A DNA stretch of 64,000 nt from Niallia taxi. Its GTDB lineage: Bacteria; Bacillota; Bacilli; Bacillales; Cytobacillaceae. Every line of letters starts with the position of its first letter. The first letter of the stretch is position 1. The notes beneath the pieces are model-generated. The model did not search any database. It was not told the origin of the DNA and saw only the letters and a program-made list of their open reading frames with translations. The stretch covers positions 62,001 through 126,000 of the forward strand of contig NZ_RZTZ01000006.1 in NCBI RefSeq assembly GCF_004005475.1, given 5' to 3'. Position numbers and translations under genes: made by a program. Of the stretch, positions 17,144-26,337 are shown piece by piece.

Positions 17144-18410
17144 TTACACCACCTTTAACAACCACTTTGCCATTCTTAATCACAGTATCAACTAAATTAA
17201 CAGCATAGTTGTATTGAAGGGTTTGATAATTTCGCGCATCAAACAAAATGACATCCGCTTTTTTTCCCACTTCAATACTGCCAATTTCATGGGCCCTATT
17301 GATGGCATGTGCTGCATTAATGGTACAGGCTGCCAACACTTCCTCTGGAGTCATTTTCATTGTTAAGCACGCTAGATTCATAATAAAGGGCAATGATTCT
17401 GTCGGTGATGAGCCAGGGTTTCGATCTGTTGAAAGGGCAACAGCAACACCAGCTTCGATCATTCTTCTTGCATTAGCAGGCTCTGCCATCAAAAAGAATG
17501 CTGTGCCAGGTAAAAGTACGGCAATTACGCCTTTTTCCGCCATTTCCAGTATCCCCTCTTCTGAAGCTCTTAACAAATGGTCTGCAGAAACCGCACCTAA
17601 CTCTGCTGCTAACTCAGCACCGCCAAATGGGACAATTTCATCTGCATGAATCTTAGGCAATAACCCAAGCCTTTTTCCTTCCACTAAAATTATCTTGGAC
17701 TGTTCAACTGTAAAAACTCCCTCTTCACAAAACACATCGCAAAACTCTGCTAGCTTTTCCTTCGCAACAAGCGGAAGCATTTCGTTGATTATTAATTGGA
17801 CAAAATCATCAGGATTTTCCTTGTACTCATTTGGAACAGCATGTGCTCCCATAAATGTAGAAACAAGATCAATCGGGTGAATTTCATTCAGTTTTTTGGC
17901 AACCCTTAGCTGTTTCCATTCATCCATTGTCGTCAGCCCATAGCCGCTTTTCGCCTCTATTGTTGTAACTCCATATTGCAGGAAGCGGTCCAGACGTGGA
18001 ACTGTCTCGCTGATTAGTTGTTGTTCAGATGCTTGCCGTGTTTCGGCAGTAGTACTTAATATTCCGCCTCCTGCTTTTAAAATATCAATGTATTTTGCAC
18101 CCTTTAAGCGCATTTCTAATTCCTTCTCACGACTCCCAGCAAAAACGATATGTGTATGTGGATCAATTAAGCCTGGGGTTACTACCTTGCCTGCTGCGTT
18201 AATAACGTCAACTGGTTCACTTAATCTATTAACATATTGCTCTACTGCTTGATTTACGCCGACTAAGACAATTCTGTCCTTTTTTATTAGCACACTGCCA
18301 TTTTCTATTACACCTATATTAGACATTTCTCGGCCTACTTTTGGTTTATTACTGCTTCCGCTCACCGTAATAACTTGGGATGCATTTTTAATGTATAGGT
18401 ATTCAGACAT
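17115..18410 (-). CDS. hutI: Imidazolonepropionase
   Basis: A 431-residue amidohydrolase that opens imidazolonepropionate to N-formiminoglutamate, the third step of histidine degradation. The metal site HTHIVFAGSREKE and the AKSGYGLT and HADEI segments are those of HutI. Length is normal for the family. It lies 14 bases downstream of hutU and overlaps the M20 gene that follows. Cytoplasmic; expressed as part of the HutP-controlled transcript. Confidence 0.96.
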   Translation of the reverse strand: MSEYLYIKNASQVITVSGSSNKPKVGREMSNIGVIENGSVLIKKDRIVLVGVNQAVEQYVNRLSEPVDVINAAGKVVTPGLIDPHTHIVFAGSREKELEMRLKGAKYIDILKAGGGILSTTAETRQASEQQLISETVPRLDRFLQYGVTTIEAKSGYGLTTMDEWKQLRVAKKLNEIHPIDLVSTFMGAHAVPNEYKENPDDFVQLIINEMLPLVAKEKLAEFCDVFCEEGVFTVEQSKIILVEGKRLGLLPKIHADEIVPFGGAELAAELGAVSADHLLRASEEGILEMAEKGVIAVLLPGTAFFLMAEPANARRMIEAGVAVALSTDRNPGSSPTESLPFIMNLACLTMKMTPEEVLAACTINAAHAINRAHEIGSIEVGKKADVILFDARNYQTLQYNYAVNLVDTVIKNGKVVVKGGVNVAKTEAFH

Positions 18411-18424
18411 TTTATCTCAACCTT

Positions 18425-20083
18425 TTACTTTAGATTTGGGATATTGATTCCTTTATCCTGCGCTGTATCAATTGCTAATTCATAGCCTGCATCAACATGG
18501 CGGACAACACCCATTCCTGGATCTGTTGTGAGTACTCTTTCAAGCCTCTGCCCTGCTAATTCTGTACCATCTGCAACGACAACCATTCCGGCATGAAGAG
18601 AATAGCCCATTCCAACTCCGCCGCCATGGTGTACAGATACCCAGCTTGCACCAGCAGCTGTATTAAGTAATGCATTTAAGATTGGCCAGTCTGCAACTGC
18701 ATCACTGCCATCCTTCATTGCTTCCGTTTCACGATTTGGCGAAGCAACAGAACCTGCATCCAAATGGTCTCTTCCAATCACAATTGGTGCAGACAGTTCT
18801 CCGCTTGCAACCATGTCATTGATGATTTTTCCAAATTTGGCACGCTCCCCGTAACCTAACCAGCAAATACGCGCCGGGAGTCCTTGGAACTCAATTTTTT
18901 CTCTTGCCATCCTTATCCAATTACATAAGTGGTCATTATAGGAAAACTCTCTTAAGATGACTTCATCTGTTTTATAAATATCTTCTGGATTACCAGATAA
19001 TGCGACCCAGCGGAACGGCCCCTTTCCTTCACAAAACTGCGGGCGAATATAGGCAGGTACAAACCCTGGAAAAGCAAAGGCATTTTCAACACCTTCATCA
19101 AAGGCAACCTGCCTGATATTATTGCCATAATCAAAAACGATGGCACCTTTTCCCTGCATCTCAAGCATTGCTTGAACATGAACGGCCATGCTAGCCTTTG
19201 ATTTTTTTACATATTCAGCTCCATTTTCTCTGCGTAATGTTTCCCCTTCTTCTAAAGAAAGCCCAATTGGCAAATAGCCATGAAGCGGATCATGTGCAGA
19301 CGTTTGATCTGTTACGATATCTGGAATAAACCCACGTTTAATCATGTCTGGAAGCACTTCAGCAGCATTGCCGACTAACCCAATGGATAACGGTTTTCCT
19401 GCTTTTTTCGCTTCGTCCGCTTTAACGATTGCTTCATCCAATGTTTCTACAAGGACATCACAATAGCGTGTTTCCATTCGTTTTTTTATGCGACTCCTGT
19501 CAACATCGATGCCAATTAAAACACCGCCTGCCATTGTGACAGCTAAAGGTTGCGCTCCACCCATTCCGCCAAGCCCTGCTGTTACAGTAATTGTCCCCTT
19601 CAATGATCCGTTAAAATGCTGGTTTGCACATTCAGCAAAGGTTTCATATGTTCCTTGAACGATGCCTTGTGTACCAATATAAATCCAGCTTCCAGCTGTC
19701 ATTTGTCCATACATCATTAAGCCCTTTTTATCAAGCTCGTGAAAGGTTTCCCAATTCGCCCACGCAGGTACAATATTAGAATTCGCTAACAGGACACGTG
19801 GTGCTGCTTCATGCGTTTTAAAAATGGCGACAGGCTTGCCTGATTGTACTAACAAGGTTTCGTTGGCCTCAAGTGATTTCAAGGATGCAACAATATTCTC
19901 GAATGCAGTCCAGCTTCGTGCAGCCTTCCCAATCCCGCCGTAAACAACCAGATTTTCAGGATGCTCCGCAACTGCCGGATCTAAGTTGTTCATTAACATT
20001 CTTAATACCGCTTCCTGTTCCCAGCCTTTTGTATTTAATGTAGTTCCTCGAGGGGCGCGAATTATTTTGTTTTTCCCTTCCAT
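18425..20083 (-). CDS. hutU: Urocanate hydratase
   Basis: A 552-residue NAD-dependent enzyme converting urocanate to imidazolonepropionate. Characteristic segments include [13 protein letters not shown] at the N terminus, the glycine-rich [15 protein letters not shown], and a C-terminal [10 protein letters not shown]-like loop ([15 protein letters not shown]). GGAGG precedes the ATG. It sits 75 bases after hutH in the operon. Full length and intact. Confidence 0.97.
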   Translation of the reverse strand: MEGKNKIIRAPRGTTLNTKGWEQEAVLRMLMNNLDPAVAEHPENLVVYGGIGKAARSWTAFENIVASLKSLEANETLLVQSGKPVAIFKTHEAAPRVLLANSNIVPAWANWETFHELDKKGLMMYGQMTAGSWIYIGTQGIVQGTYETFAECANQHFNGSLKGTITVTAGLGGMGGAQPLAVTMAGGVLIGIDVDRSRIKKRMETRYCDVLVETLDEAIVKADEAKKAGKPLSIGLVGNAAEVLPDMIKRGFIPDIVTDQTSAHDPLHGYLPIGLSLEEGETLRRENGAEYVKKSKASMAVHVQAMLEMQGKGAIVFDYGNNIRQVAFDEGVENAFAFPGFVPAYIRPQFCEGKGPFRWVALSGNPEDIYKTDEVILREFSYNDHLCNWIRMAREKIEFQGLPARICWLGYGERAKFGKIINDMVASGELSAPIVIGRDHLDAGSVASPNRETEAMKDGSDAVADWPILNALLNTAAGASWVSVHHGGGVGMGYSLHAGMVVVADGTELAGQRLERVLTTDPGMGVVRHVDAGYELAIDTAQDKGINIPNLK

Positions 20084-20158
20084 GCTTCAACCTCCTGTAT
20101 TCTTTATCATTATATTTATTTGTAAATTTATAGAATATGAGATAAGTCAGTCATTTCC

Positions 20159-21670
20159 TTACGTTATTGCACCTGTATCAAAAGACCAGTTTTCCTGCTT
20201 TAAGGCTTGATCTAAATTTTCAATATCTGTAGCAAACACGCGATCACTTATTATTAACGGAACGGTTGCACGGATTTTTTCATGAAGCAATTTTGACTCT
20301 GGTGCAAGCTTCTCACACCCTCTTATATCTGCAGCCTGTGCTGCGCATATTGCTTCAATTGCAACTACCTTTCTTGCATTTTGCACAATTTCATATGCAT
20401 GGCGTGCTGCTGTTGTCCCCATACTTACGTGATCCTCTTGATTTGCGGAGGAGGGAATGGAATCAACACTTGATGGATGTGCCAATGTTTTGTTTTCGGA
20501 AACTAATGAAGCAGCTACATATTGGGTAATCATCAAGCCTGATTCAAGACCAGGATTCGTGCTAAGAAATGCAGGTAAATCATTTAACTGAGGATTAACA
20601 AGGCGCTCAATTCTTCTTTCTGATATATTGGCAATTTCTGCAACCCCAATACTTAAGAAATCCATTGCAAAGGCGATTGGCTGTCCGTGGAAATTTCCGC
20701 CAGAAATGACTTTACCGCTATCAGCAAAAATCAATGGATTATCTGTCGCTGAATTTATTTCAATCATTAATTTTTCTTTCACATAATTTAATGTTTGTGA
20801 AATCGCACCATGCACTTGAGGAATGCAGCGAAGCGAATAGGCATCCTGCACCCTGAGCTCCCCCTGTTTTGTTGTCAGCTTGCTGCCTTCAACATAAGAA
20901 AGGATCCGTTCTGCCACTTCCTGCTGTTCTGGATATGGTCTAACTAAATGAGACTCAGGCGAGAATGCATCGACAATTCCTCTTAATCCTTCTAACGTTA
21001 AGGCAGCTACTCTATTTGCCATATGAAACAGCTTTTGTGCTTCTAAATAAGCTAAAACACCGACAGAGGTTAACGCTTGTGTACCATTAATTAATGCAAG
21101 ACCCTCCTTTGCTTTTAAACGAATCGGTTTTAAGCCAGCACGCCTTAACACTTCCTTTGCTTCAAGCTTTTCTCCTAGATAAATGGCTTCCCCTTCTCCT
21201 ACTAATACTAGTGCCAAATGTGCTAATGGCGCTAAATCACCACTTGCGCCAAGAGACCCTTGACTTGGAATAACCGGGTGAATTTCATGATTTAGACAAT
21301 CAATAAGCAATTGCAGTGTTTCTGGCCGAATCCCAGAATAGCCCTTTGCCAGTGCATTTGCTCGAAGCAGCAGCATCACTCTGCTAACATCCTCTGAAAA
21401 GGGCTTGCCGACAGCACAGGCATGGCTTCTTATTAAATTGATTTGTAAATGCTCTAAATCATCCGTGGAGATTATCGTGTCACTAAACTTGCCAAAGCCC
21501 GTATTAACACCATAAATTACATTCTTATCCTCAATAAGTTTTTCCACAACAGCCCTGCTTTTTTTTACGTTTTCCCATGCATCCTCATGAACTTCAACTG
21601 TCGCTTTTTTGTTTAATACAAGCTTGATGTCTGTAAATGACAATGTGCTCCCATCAAGAAATACATTCAT
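20159..21670 (-). CDS. hutH: Histidine ammonia-lyase
   Basis: A 503-residue enzyme removing ammonia from histidine to form urocanate. The MIO cofactor triad Ala142-Ser143-Gly144 is present in [15 protein letters not shown], and the [16 protein letters not shown] and NPLIF segments are typical. I chose the ATG at 21670, preceded by AGGCGG, rather than a start at 21706. The longer start would run into the terminator arm. Upstream lies the HutP-responsive terminator (21705-21750), so expression requires HutP and histidine. Confidence 0.97.
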   Translation of the reverse strand: MNVFLDGSTLSFTDIKLVLNKKATVEVHEDAWENVKKSRAVVEKLIEDKNVIYGVNTGFGKFSDTIISTDDLEHLQINLIRSHACAVGKPFSEDVSRVMLLLRANALAKGYSGIRPETLQLLIDCLNHEIHPVIPSQGSLGASGDLAPLAHLALVLVGEGEAIYLGEKLEAKEVLRRAGLKPIRLKAKEGLALINGTQALTSVGVLAYLEAQKLFHMANRVAALTLEGLRGIVDAFSPESHLVRPYPEQQEVAERILSYVEGSKLTTKQGELRVQDAYSLRCIPQVHGAISQTLNYVKEKLMIEINSATDNPLIFADSGKVISGGNFHGQPIAFAMDFLSIGVAEIANISERRIERLVNPQLNDLPAFLSTNPGLESGLMITQYVAASLVSENKTLAHPSSVDSIPSSANQEDHVSMGTTAARHAYEIVQNARKVVAIEAICAAQAADIRGCEKLAPESKLLHEKIRATVPLIISDRVFATDIENLDQALKQENWSFDTGAIT

Positions 21671-21704
21671 GCTACCGCCTACTTCCCCTTCTTTTTTCAC
21701 ATAC

Positions 21705-21750
21705 AAAAAGGGGACTGCATAAAGAAATAAACTTCTTCATGCAGCCCCCT
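21705..21750 (-). terminator. HutP-controlled terminator between hutP and hutH
   Basis: In the RNA sense, AGGGGGCTGCATGAAG pairs with CTTTATGCAGTCCCCT around a short loop and is followed by five T residues, 35 bases before hutH. In B. subtilis, HutP with histidine and Mg2+ binds here and prevents termination. Confidence 0.88.
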
Positions 21751-21765
21751 ATATACTAAGAACTA
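21749..21765 (-). promoter_or_regulatory. HutP-binding site, three UAG triplets
   Basis: The RNA reads UAG-UUCU-UAG-UAUA-UAG, three UAG triplets each four bases apart, touching the base of the terminator stem. This is the spacing of HutP site I in B. subtilis. A fourth UAG lies six bases upstream (21772-21774). Confidence 0.85.
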
Positions 21766-21947
21766 TGGGCTCTAAATATTAAATGATTGTCAATTATTTC
21801 AAATGATAATTCGCTAAAATTCCTAAATGTCTAATTGCTCACTACAATGATTATACATTTATTCAGAATATTTCGCAAACATTATTTTATCAATTTACCC
21901 TGTTTTTTTTTGCAACTATTTAAATAGCCACACACAGTTAAAGACGA

Positions 21948-22391
21948 CTATATATGGTTAAACCCTAATCCTAATGCATCGTGCTCAAAGCCTTTTTTCG
22001 GGGCACCGATTGTTCCAAAAATACAAACACAAATCCATTCGCCATTATAGCCGTACTTTTCAATTTCACCTCTAACAATTCCGAACGTCAGACCTACCGT
22101 TCGCAATATTTCACCGAATTGCACATTGCCTCTCCCAACACCTTGCAGAGCTTCTAATATTGTGTGATAAAGTGCATGAACCTCTCTGTATGCGTCGCCA
22201 TCAATAATATTATTCGACTTAGCCGTCGTTTCAATTGCAGCAATTACTTTAAATAAATCCATTGCGCCAACTTTTCCTACAGTATAACGGTAGCCTCTTT
22301 TTGTTAATTCATCTTTAATTTCCTGTTCGCCGCTGCTGTTATGTAAAAGTGTTAACAATGACGTTAATTTGCCCATCGAATAGTTTTTCAC
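21948..22391 (-). CDS. hutP: Hut operon antiterminator HutP
   Basis: A 147-residue RNA-binding regulator. With L-histidine and a divalent metal it binds UAG triplets in the nascent RNA and lets transcription continue into hutH. The metal-binding histidines align with the B. subtilis protein: His72 and His76 (REVHALYH) and His137 (FEHDALG). The conserved GTIGAPKKG loop is intact. The start is GTG with GGAAGGGG upstream. First gene of the operon, 240 bases before hutH. Confidence 0.95.
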   Translation of the reverse strand: MKNYSMGKLTSLLTLLHNSSGEQEIKDELTKRGYRYTVGKVGAMDLFKVIAAIETTAKSNNIIDGDAYREVHALYHTILEALQGVGRGNVQFGEILRTVGLTFGIVRGEIEKYGYNGEWICVCIFGTIGAPKKGFEHDALGLGFNHI

Positions 22392-22748
22392 AGAGCCATC
22401 CCCTTCCTGAAGAAAAAAATTTCTAGTACAACAAAAAAACTTCGCAAAAGAAGAACAAAAATAATCTTCTTGCCAAGTCTACCCCTAAAAAACTAAACAC
22501 TAATTGAACATGCCTATATGTAACTGACTTCACTTAATCTTCCATACTAATTTCTAAAAAACTGATTTTATTTGGAAGCATTTTACTACCTATCTCTATA
22601 TTTTCTATTAAATTGCTATTAGATGTCAATATAAATATCCGAATTTTCCAAATTCATAACAAACCAAAGGATAGTAATTAGTGATTGACCTTAGAATGAC
22701 TAGAGGGTTTATACTTAAACCAATTAATGAACAGAAAGTTGGATACTA
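22392..22748. other. hut promoter region with an extra hairpin
   Basis: About 360 bases between hutP and the divergent GNAT gene. On the minus strand at 22443-22473 a hairpin (GCAAGAAGA pairing with TTCTTCTTTTGC, one bulge) is followed by GAAG and seven T residues. It looks like a terminator inside the hutP leader. There is no upstream gene on that strand for it to end, so it may be a first attenuation point. I cannot place the promoter with confidence. Confidence 0.4.
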
Positions 22749-23333
22749 ATGATTAGAAGCATTTCACAAAAGGATACAACGGAAATAACAGCTTTATTAT
22801 GGGTAATATTCGAGGATATGGAGCTGTCACTGCTTAACAAAATTCCGAAAAACAAGGTATTAGAAATGGTGGGAGAAGCGATGGCAGATCCAACTTATCG
22901 GTACGGAATGAACAGAGGGATAGTATTTGAACATAATGGTGAAATAGCCGGAGTCAGCTTTGGGTACCCTGCAATAGATGAGTCTGTAATCGATGAACCG
23001 TTTAAAAAGGTATTAATAAAGAATGGCTATGCAGAAAATGAAACCTTATTTGTTGATAAGGAGGCATTTCCAAAAGAGTGGTATTTAGACTCTATAGTCG
23101 TTCATAAAAAATACAGAGGTTTAGGAATTGGTTCGATTTTACTGAAAGAAATGGACCATTTAGCGATTAATGCGGGCTACAGCACAATCGGCCTTAACGT
23201 AGATATTGGCAATCCTAAAGCAAAAAAGCTATATTCAAGTATAGGCTATAAAAAAGTGGGCGAAATAGTTTTAAGCGGACACCGTTATGAACATCTTAAT
23301 AAACCCTTAATGAACACCCGTATGGCAAATTAA
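22749..23333 (+). CDS. GNAT-family N-acetyltransferase
   Basis: A 194-residue acetyltransferase. The acetyl-CoA loop reads KYRGLGIGSILL (consensus RxxGxG/A) at about 119-130, followed by the usual NPKAKKLYSSIGYKKVGE segment near the C terminus. The N-terminal half is longer than in minimal GNATs. The ribosome site is weak (GGAT). It is followed after 47 bases by a MerR regulator on the same strand, possibly co-transcribed. Substrate unknown. Confidence 0.8.
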   Translation: MIRSISQKDTTEITALLWVIFEDMELSLLNKIPKNKVLEMVGEAMADPTYRYGMNRGIVFEHNGEIAGVSFGYPAIDESVIDEPFKKVLIKNGYAENETLFVDKEAFPKEWYLDSIVVHKKYRGLGIGSILLKEMDHLAINAGYSTIGLNVDIGNPKAKKLYSSIGYKKVGEIVLSGHRYEHLNKPLMNTRMAN

Positions 23334-23380
23334 TAGCAACCGAGTTATCTAAGATTAATACAAATAGATGGAGCAGAAAT

Positions 23381-24175
23381 ATGAACTGGAAAATTAACGA
23401 AATTGCTAATCTTTATGATATCAGTGCACATACCTTGCGCTATTACGAGGAGATTAATTTAGTCGTCCCCCGCAGAGGCGAAAATAATTATCGAATTTAT
23501 ACAGATGAAAATTTACAGCAATTAAATATCATCCGAGATTTAAGAAAATTTAATATTCCATTAGAAGAAATAAAAGACTATTTGGAAAAACGCACCGTAG
23601 AGAAGACGTTAAATCTGTTGAAAAAGCAGCAGCTCTTTATTGAGCAAGAGTTAGCTGCATTACAGGAGATGCAGCATATCGTCGAGGAAAGAATTGATGT
23701 TTTTACACAAACTGTGCCATGTGCAGAGGGTGTGTGTCAGCTAATCGAATGTCCAGACAGATATGTGATTGCAAGCATTGATAAAGATATTGACAGTGAG
23801 CATGTTGACCTTTCTTTGAAAGAGCTATACAAAAAATACGAAAACAACCTCCCTCATTTAGAACAACATATGATAGGAAGTTTTTTGTACAATACTGAGG
23901 GCAATTCTATCAGTCACCGCGTTTTTTATTTTATTGAAAATGCTTCTGATTCCCATACAACGATTTTGCCTAAAGGAAAATATGCTGCGATTTGTTATAA
24001 AGGCAGCTACAAAAAAACCGAGCAATATATTGTAAAGCTGAAGGAGTACATAATCGATAATAAATTAGAGATGGACGGCGATCTTTTCGAAACGTATATC
24101 ATTGATTTTCATGAAACGCATATAGCGGATGAATATGTGACAAGGATTGAAGTGAAGATTAAGGAAACAACTTAA
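23381..24175 (+). CDS. MerR-family regulator with GyrI-like effector domain
   Basis: A 264-residue one-component regulator of the BmrR/BltR type. The winged helix is at residues 1-70 (INEIANLYDISAHTLRYYEEINLV), a coiled coil at about 75-115, and a GyrI-like ligand domain at about 120-260. Relatives sense drugs or other lipophilic cations and activate efflux genes with stretched promoters. No such promoter is visible next to it; its target may be elsewhere. GGAG lies upstream of the ATG. Confidence 0.85.
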   Translation: MNWKINEIANLYDISAHTLRYYEEINLVVPRRGENNYRIYTDENLQQLNIIRDLRKFNIPLEEIKDYLEKRTVEKTLNLLKKQQLFIEQELAALQEMQHIVEERIDVFTQTVPCAEGVCQLIECPDRYVIASIDKDIDSEHVDLSLKELYKKYENNLPHLEQHMIGSFLYNTEGNSISHRVFYFIENASDSHTTILPKGKYAAICYKGSYKKTEQYIVKLKEYIIDNKLEMDGDLFETYIIDFHETHIADEYVTRIEVKIKETT

Positions 24176-24205
24176 AAAACCACTAATGCTCGAACGTGGT
24201 TTTAG
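24174..24205 (+). terminator. Possible terminator after the MerR gene
   Basis: Hairpin arms AAAACCAC and GTGGTTTT with a 12-base loop, immediately after the stop codon. The T tract is short. Confidence 0.5.
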
Positions 24206-24261
24206 GCTAGCTTCCAAAGTAATTTCTAAAGCACGGTTGTTAATCGTTCTTTTAAAATTCT

Positions 24262-24441
24262 TTAAAAGCATAGGGATACCAGAATTTCCTTTCCATAGGG
24301 CAAGCAATAAACCGCTTTGGCACTCTCCTCCTCTAATGTTCTTGCCTGTCTCTTAATCCCCGAGTAGTCTCTTCCTGCAGCGAGGACGTATGCTTTTTTT
24401 GAGTACAGATAGTTTAAACTTCTAAGCAAAGACCTGACCAT
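24262..24441 (-). pseudogene. Possible gene remnant, family unknown
   Basis: A 59-codon minus-strand frame (ATG at 24441, stop at 24262) reads as ordinary protein: AYVLAAGRDYSGIKRQARTL, then EEESAKAVYCLPYGKE. Protein-like sequence seems to continue in another frame (LLKNFKRTINNRALEITLEA, about 24190-24270), suggesting a frameshifted remnant. No good ribosome site is present. I do not recognise the parent gene. It could also be a real small gene. Confidence 0.3.
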
Positions 24442-24460
24442 AACTATTTCTTTCTATATA

Positions 24461-24507
24461 AGCCCAAATGATAAGCAAACTTATAAATTTTGCTTATCAT
24501 TTGGGCT
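24461..24507 (+). terminator. Strong isolated hairpin
   Basis: A perfect 19-bp stem (AGCCCAAATGATAAGCAAA and its complement) with an eight-base loop, followed by CTCTTTATTTG on the plus strand. It looks like a terminator, but no intact plus-strand gene ends here; the nearest stop is at 24175. Confidence 0.6.
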
Positions 24508-24640
24508 CTTTATTTGTTGTTTAGTTGAAATATAAAAAATAAAGAAGCGAATGTTAATTTGACTTTCCCCGTTTATTTTCTAACAACCCTAGCCTCCCCT
24601 TTATCAAAAAGTAAAAAAATTCTTGAAATTAAAATTAGGA

Positions 24641-24693
24641 AGTATTAAACTAACTACTATAAAGGCATGGAGTAAGTATTATACTAACTACTA
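24641..24693 (+). promoter_or_regulatory. Two 19-bp direct repeats upstream of the TrmB-family gene
   Basis: AGTATTAAACTAACTACTA (24641-24659) and AGTATTATACTAACTACTA (24675-24693) differ at one position and start 34 bases apart, about three helical turns. The second copy contains the dyad AGTAT-T-ATACT. A third copy lies in front of azlC. They are probably operators for the adjacent regulator. Confidence 0.65.
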
Positions 24694-24721
24694 AACAATT
24701 TAAATCAGAAGGAGTGCTAAG

Positions 24722-25531
24722 ATGGACGATATTTTCAAGGAATTGCAAAAGCTCGGATTTTCACAATATGAATGTAAAGCATATGTCAGTTTACTAAAGC
24801 ATTCCCCCATGACAGGTTATGAGATAAGTAAGCGTTCCAGTGTACCTCGTTCCATGATTTACGAAGTACTTGGAAAGCTTCTTGATAAAGGTGCGGTCTA
24901 TATAGTTCCATCTGACCCTGTAAATTATGCTCCACTGCCAGCAAAAGATTTAATATCTCGCTTGCGATTAAATTTTGAAAATTCATTTGACTTTTTAGAA
25001 AAAAACTTATCCATACTCGAAAGCGAACAAGAGGTAGACACCATTCATCGTATTAGTGGTGATGAGAATGTCCTTGCGGAAATGAATAGCTTAATCATAC
25101 ATGCTCAGGATGAAATTTGGTTATCCGTTTGGGCTCCACAAATTCCTTCTATAGAGGATACAGTGTTACGTAAAGAAAAGGACGGACTCTCTGTTACCTC
25201 CATTTTATTTGGAGCTCCCGATACTACGCTTGGATATACTACACATCATGATTACATGTCTCCTAAAGTAGCAGAAGAGCGAACAAATGGCAGACTGACA
25301 ATTGTAGCCCGTGATAATGAAGAGGTTATTATTGCGAATTTTTCCCCAGCTACTCAAGGTTGGGCCATTAAAACACAAGATCCAGCCCTTGTTTTAGTTG
25401 CACTAGAATATATTGGCCATGATATTATATTTGCGGCATTAACAAATGAAATTGGGGAGCAAAGAGTAGAGGCTCTTTGGCGTGAAAATAAAGAATTATT
25501 AAGGGTAGTTACTGGAAAGCGGTTCAAATAA
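24722..25531 (+). CDS. TrmB-family transcriptional regulator
   Basis: A 269-residue regulator. The winged helix at about 5-80 (KLGFSQYECKAYVSLL, then ISKRSSVPRSMIYEVLGKL) is the TrmB signature. A short coiled coil (about 85-110) and a C-terminal sensor domain of the phospholipase D-like type (about 115-265) follow. GGAG lies well placed before the ATG. Two operator-like repeats precede the gene and a third precedes azlCD downstream, so it probably controls itself and the exporter. The effector could be a branched-chain amino acid or an analogue; that is inference. Confidence 0.85.
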   Translation: MDDIFKELQKLGFSQYECKAYVSLLKHSPMTGYEISKRSSVPRSMIYEVLGKLLDKGAVYIVPSDPVNYAPLPAKDLISRLRLNFENSFDFLEKNLSILESEQEVDTIHRISGDENVLAEMNSLIIHAQDEIWLSVWAPQIPSIEDTVLRKEKDGLSVTSILFGAPDTTLGYTTHHDYMSPKVAEERTNGRLTIVARDNEEVIIANFSPATQGWAIKTQDPALVLVALEYIGHDIIFAALTNEIGEQRVEALWRENKELLRVVTGKRFK

Positions 25532-25550
25532 TTATTTTGAACCGTTTTAT
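25520..25550 (+). terminator. Terminator at the end of the TrmB-family gene
   Basis: Arms CGGTTCAAA and TTTGAACCG overlap the stop codon and are followed by TTTTATT. azlCD therefore probably need their own promoter. Confidence 0.75.
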
Positions 25551-25563
25551 TCTCCATGCATCA

Positions 25564-25578
25564 TAGTAGTTAGTATAA
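25564..25578 (-). promoter_or_regulatory. Third copy of the TrmB-box, before azlC
   Basis: TAGTAGTTAGTATAA is the exact complement of the last 15 bases of the repeat at 24675-24693, in the opposite orientation. It lies 27 bases before the azlC start, where it could block transcription or polymerase binding. Confidence 0.65.
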
Positions 25579-25605
25579 CAACACCTATTTAGAAAGGAGC
25601 TTATT

Positions 25606-26337
25606 ATGTCACTTAATACTAGTTATTCTCATGTCTCACCGAGAAGTGAGCCAGATGATTCTTTTTTTCAAGGAGTACGAGCTTGTATACCAACACTTAT
25701 CACATACTTAAGCATTGGGTTTGCATGTGGTCTTGTTCAAAAAACGGCAGGGCTTAGTCTAGCAGAAATTTCATTGTTAACATTATTTGTATATTCTGGC
25801 TCCGCCCAGTTTATCGTTGCTAGTATGTATCTAATCAATCCGCCAATTGCTGTCATAACCACTATTTTCTTTGTTAATTTGCGACATTTGCTGTTAAGTG
25901 CTGCCTTATCACCTTTTTTTCAGCATGTCTCCCCCTTTCGTAACATGTTAATCGGTGCAATATTAACGGATGAAACGTTTGGTGTTGCCCTTCAAAAGAG
26001 TGTTCAGAAGAATAATTTAAGTGAAAAATGGATGCATGGTCTGAATATAACTGCCTATATTAATTGGTTTATTGCCAACTTATCTGGGGCTTACTTTGCA
26101 CAGTGGATAACAAACACAGATGTACTTGGTTTAGAGTTTGCATTACCTGCAATATTTATTGGCTTATTAGTTATAACCATTGCGGAACGAAAAACATTGT
26201 TAAGTGACTTGGTTGTCAGCATACTTGCAGTGCTGCTTTTATTAATTAGTTCGTTATGGTTCTCTAGTAGCTTTAGTATTCTGATTGCAACTATTTTAGC
26301 AGCTTCAATAGGGTTGGTGATGTCTAAATGGAAGTAA
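25606..26337 (+). CDS. azlC: AzlC-family branched-chain amino acid exporter, large subunit
   Basis: A 243-residue membrane protein with five to seven helices. The family-typical segment SIGFACGLVQKTAGLS is near residue 38, and a long SGSAQFIVA motif near 65. With AzlD it exports leucine-like amino acids and confers azaleucine resistance in B. subtilis. AAGGAG precedes the ATG. It overlaps azlD by ten bases. In B. subtilis the pair follows an Lrp-type regulator (AzlB); here a TrmB-family protein takes that place. Confidence 0.92.
   Translation: MSLNTSYSHVSPRSEPDDSFFQGVRACIPTLITYLSIGFACGLVQKTAGLSLAEISLLTLFVYSGSAQFIVASMYLINPPIAVITTIFFVNLRHLLLSAALSPFFQHVSPFRNMLIGAILTDETFGVALQKSVQKNNLSEKWMHGLNITAYINWFIANLSGAYFAQWITNTDVLGLEFALPAIFIGLLVITIAERKTLLSDLVVSILAVLLLLISSLWFSSSFSILIATILAASIGLVMSKWK

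Noticed and set aside
16596-17195. 199-codon plus-strand frame opposite the M20 gene
   Set aside because: Shadow of the conserved M20 reading frame with no family resemblance.
24065-24307. 80-codon minus-strand frame overlapping the end of the MerR gene
   Set aside because: Half of it is antisense to the MerR gene; only its upstream part looks protein-like and is treated under the remnant at 24262.
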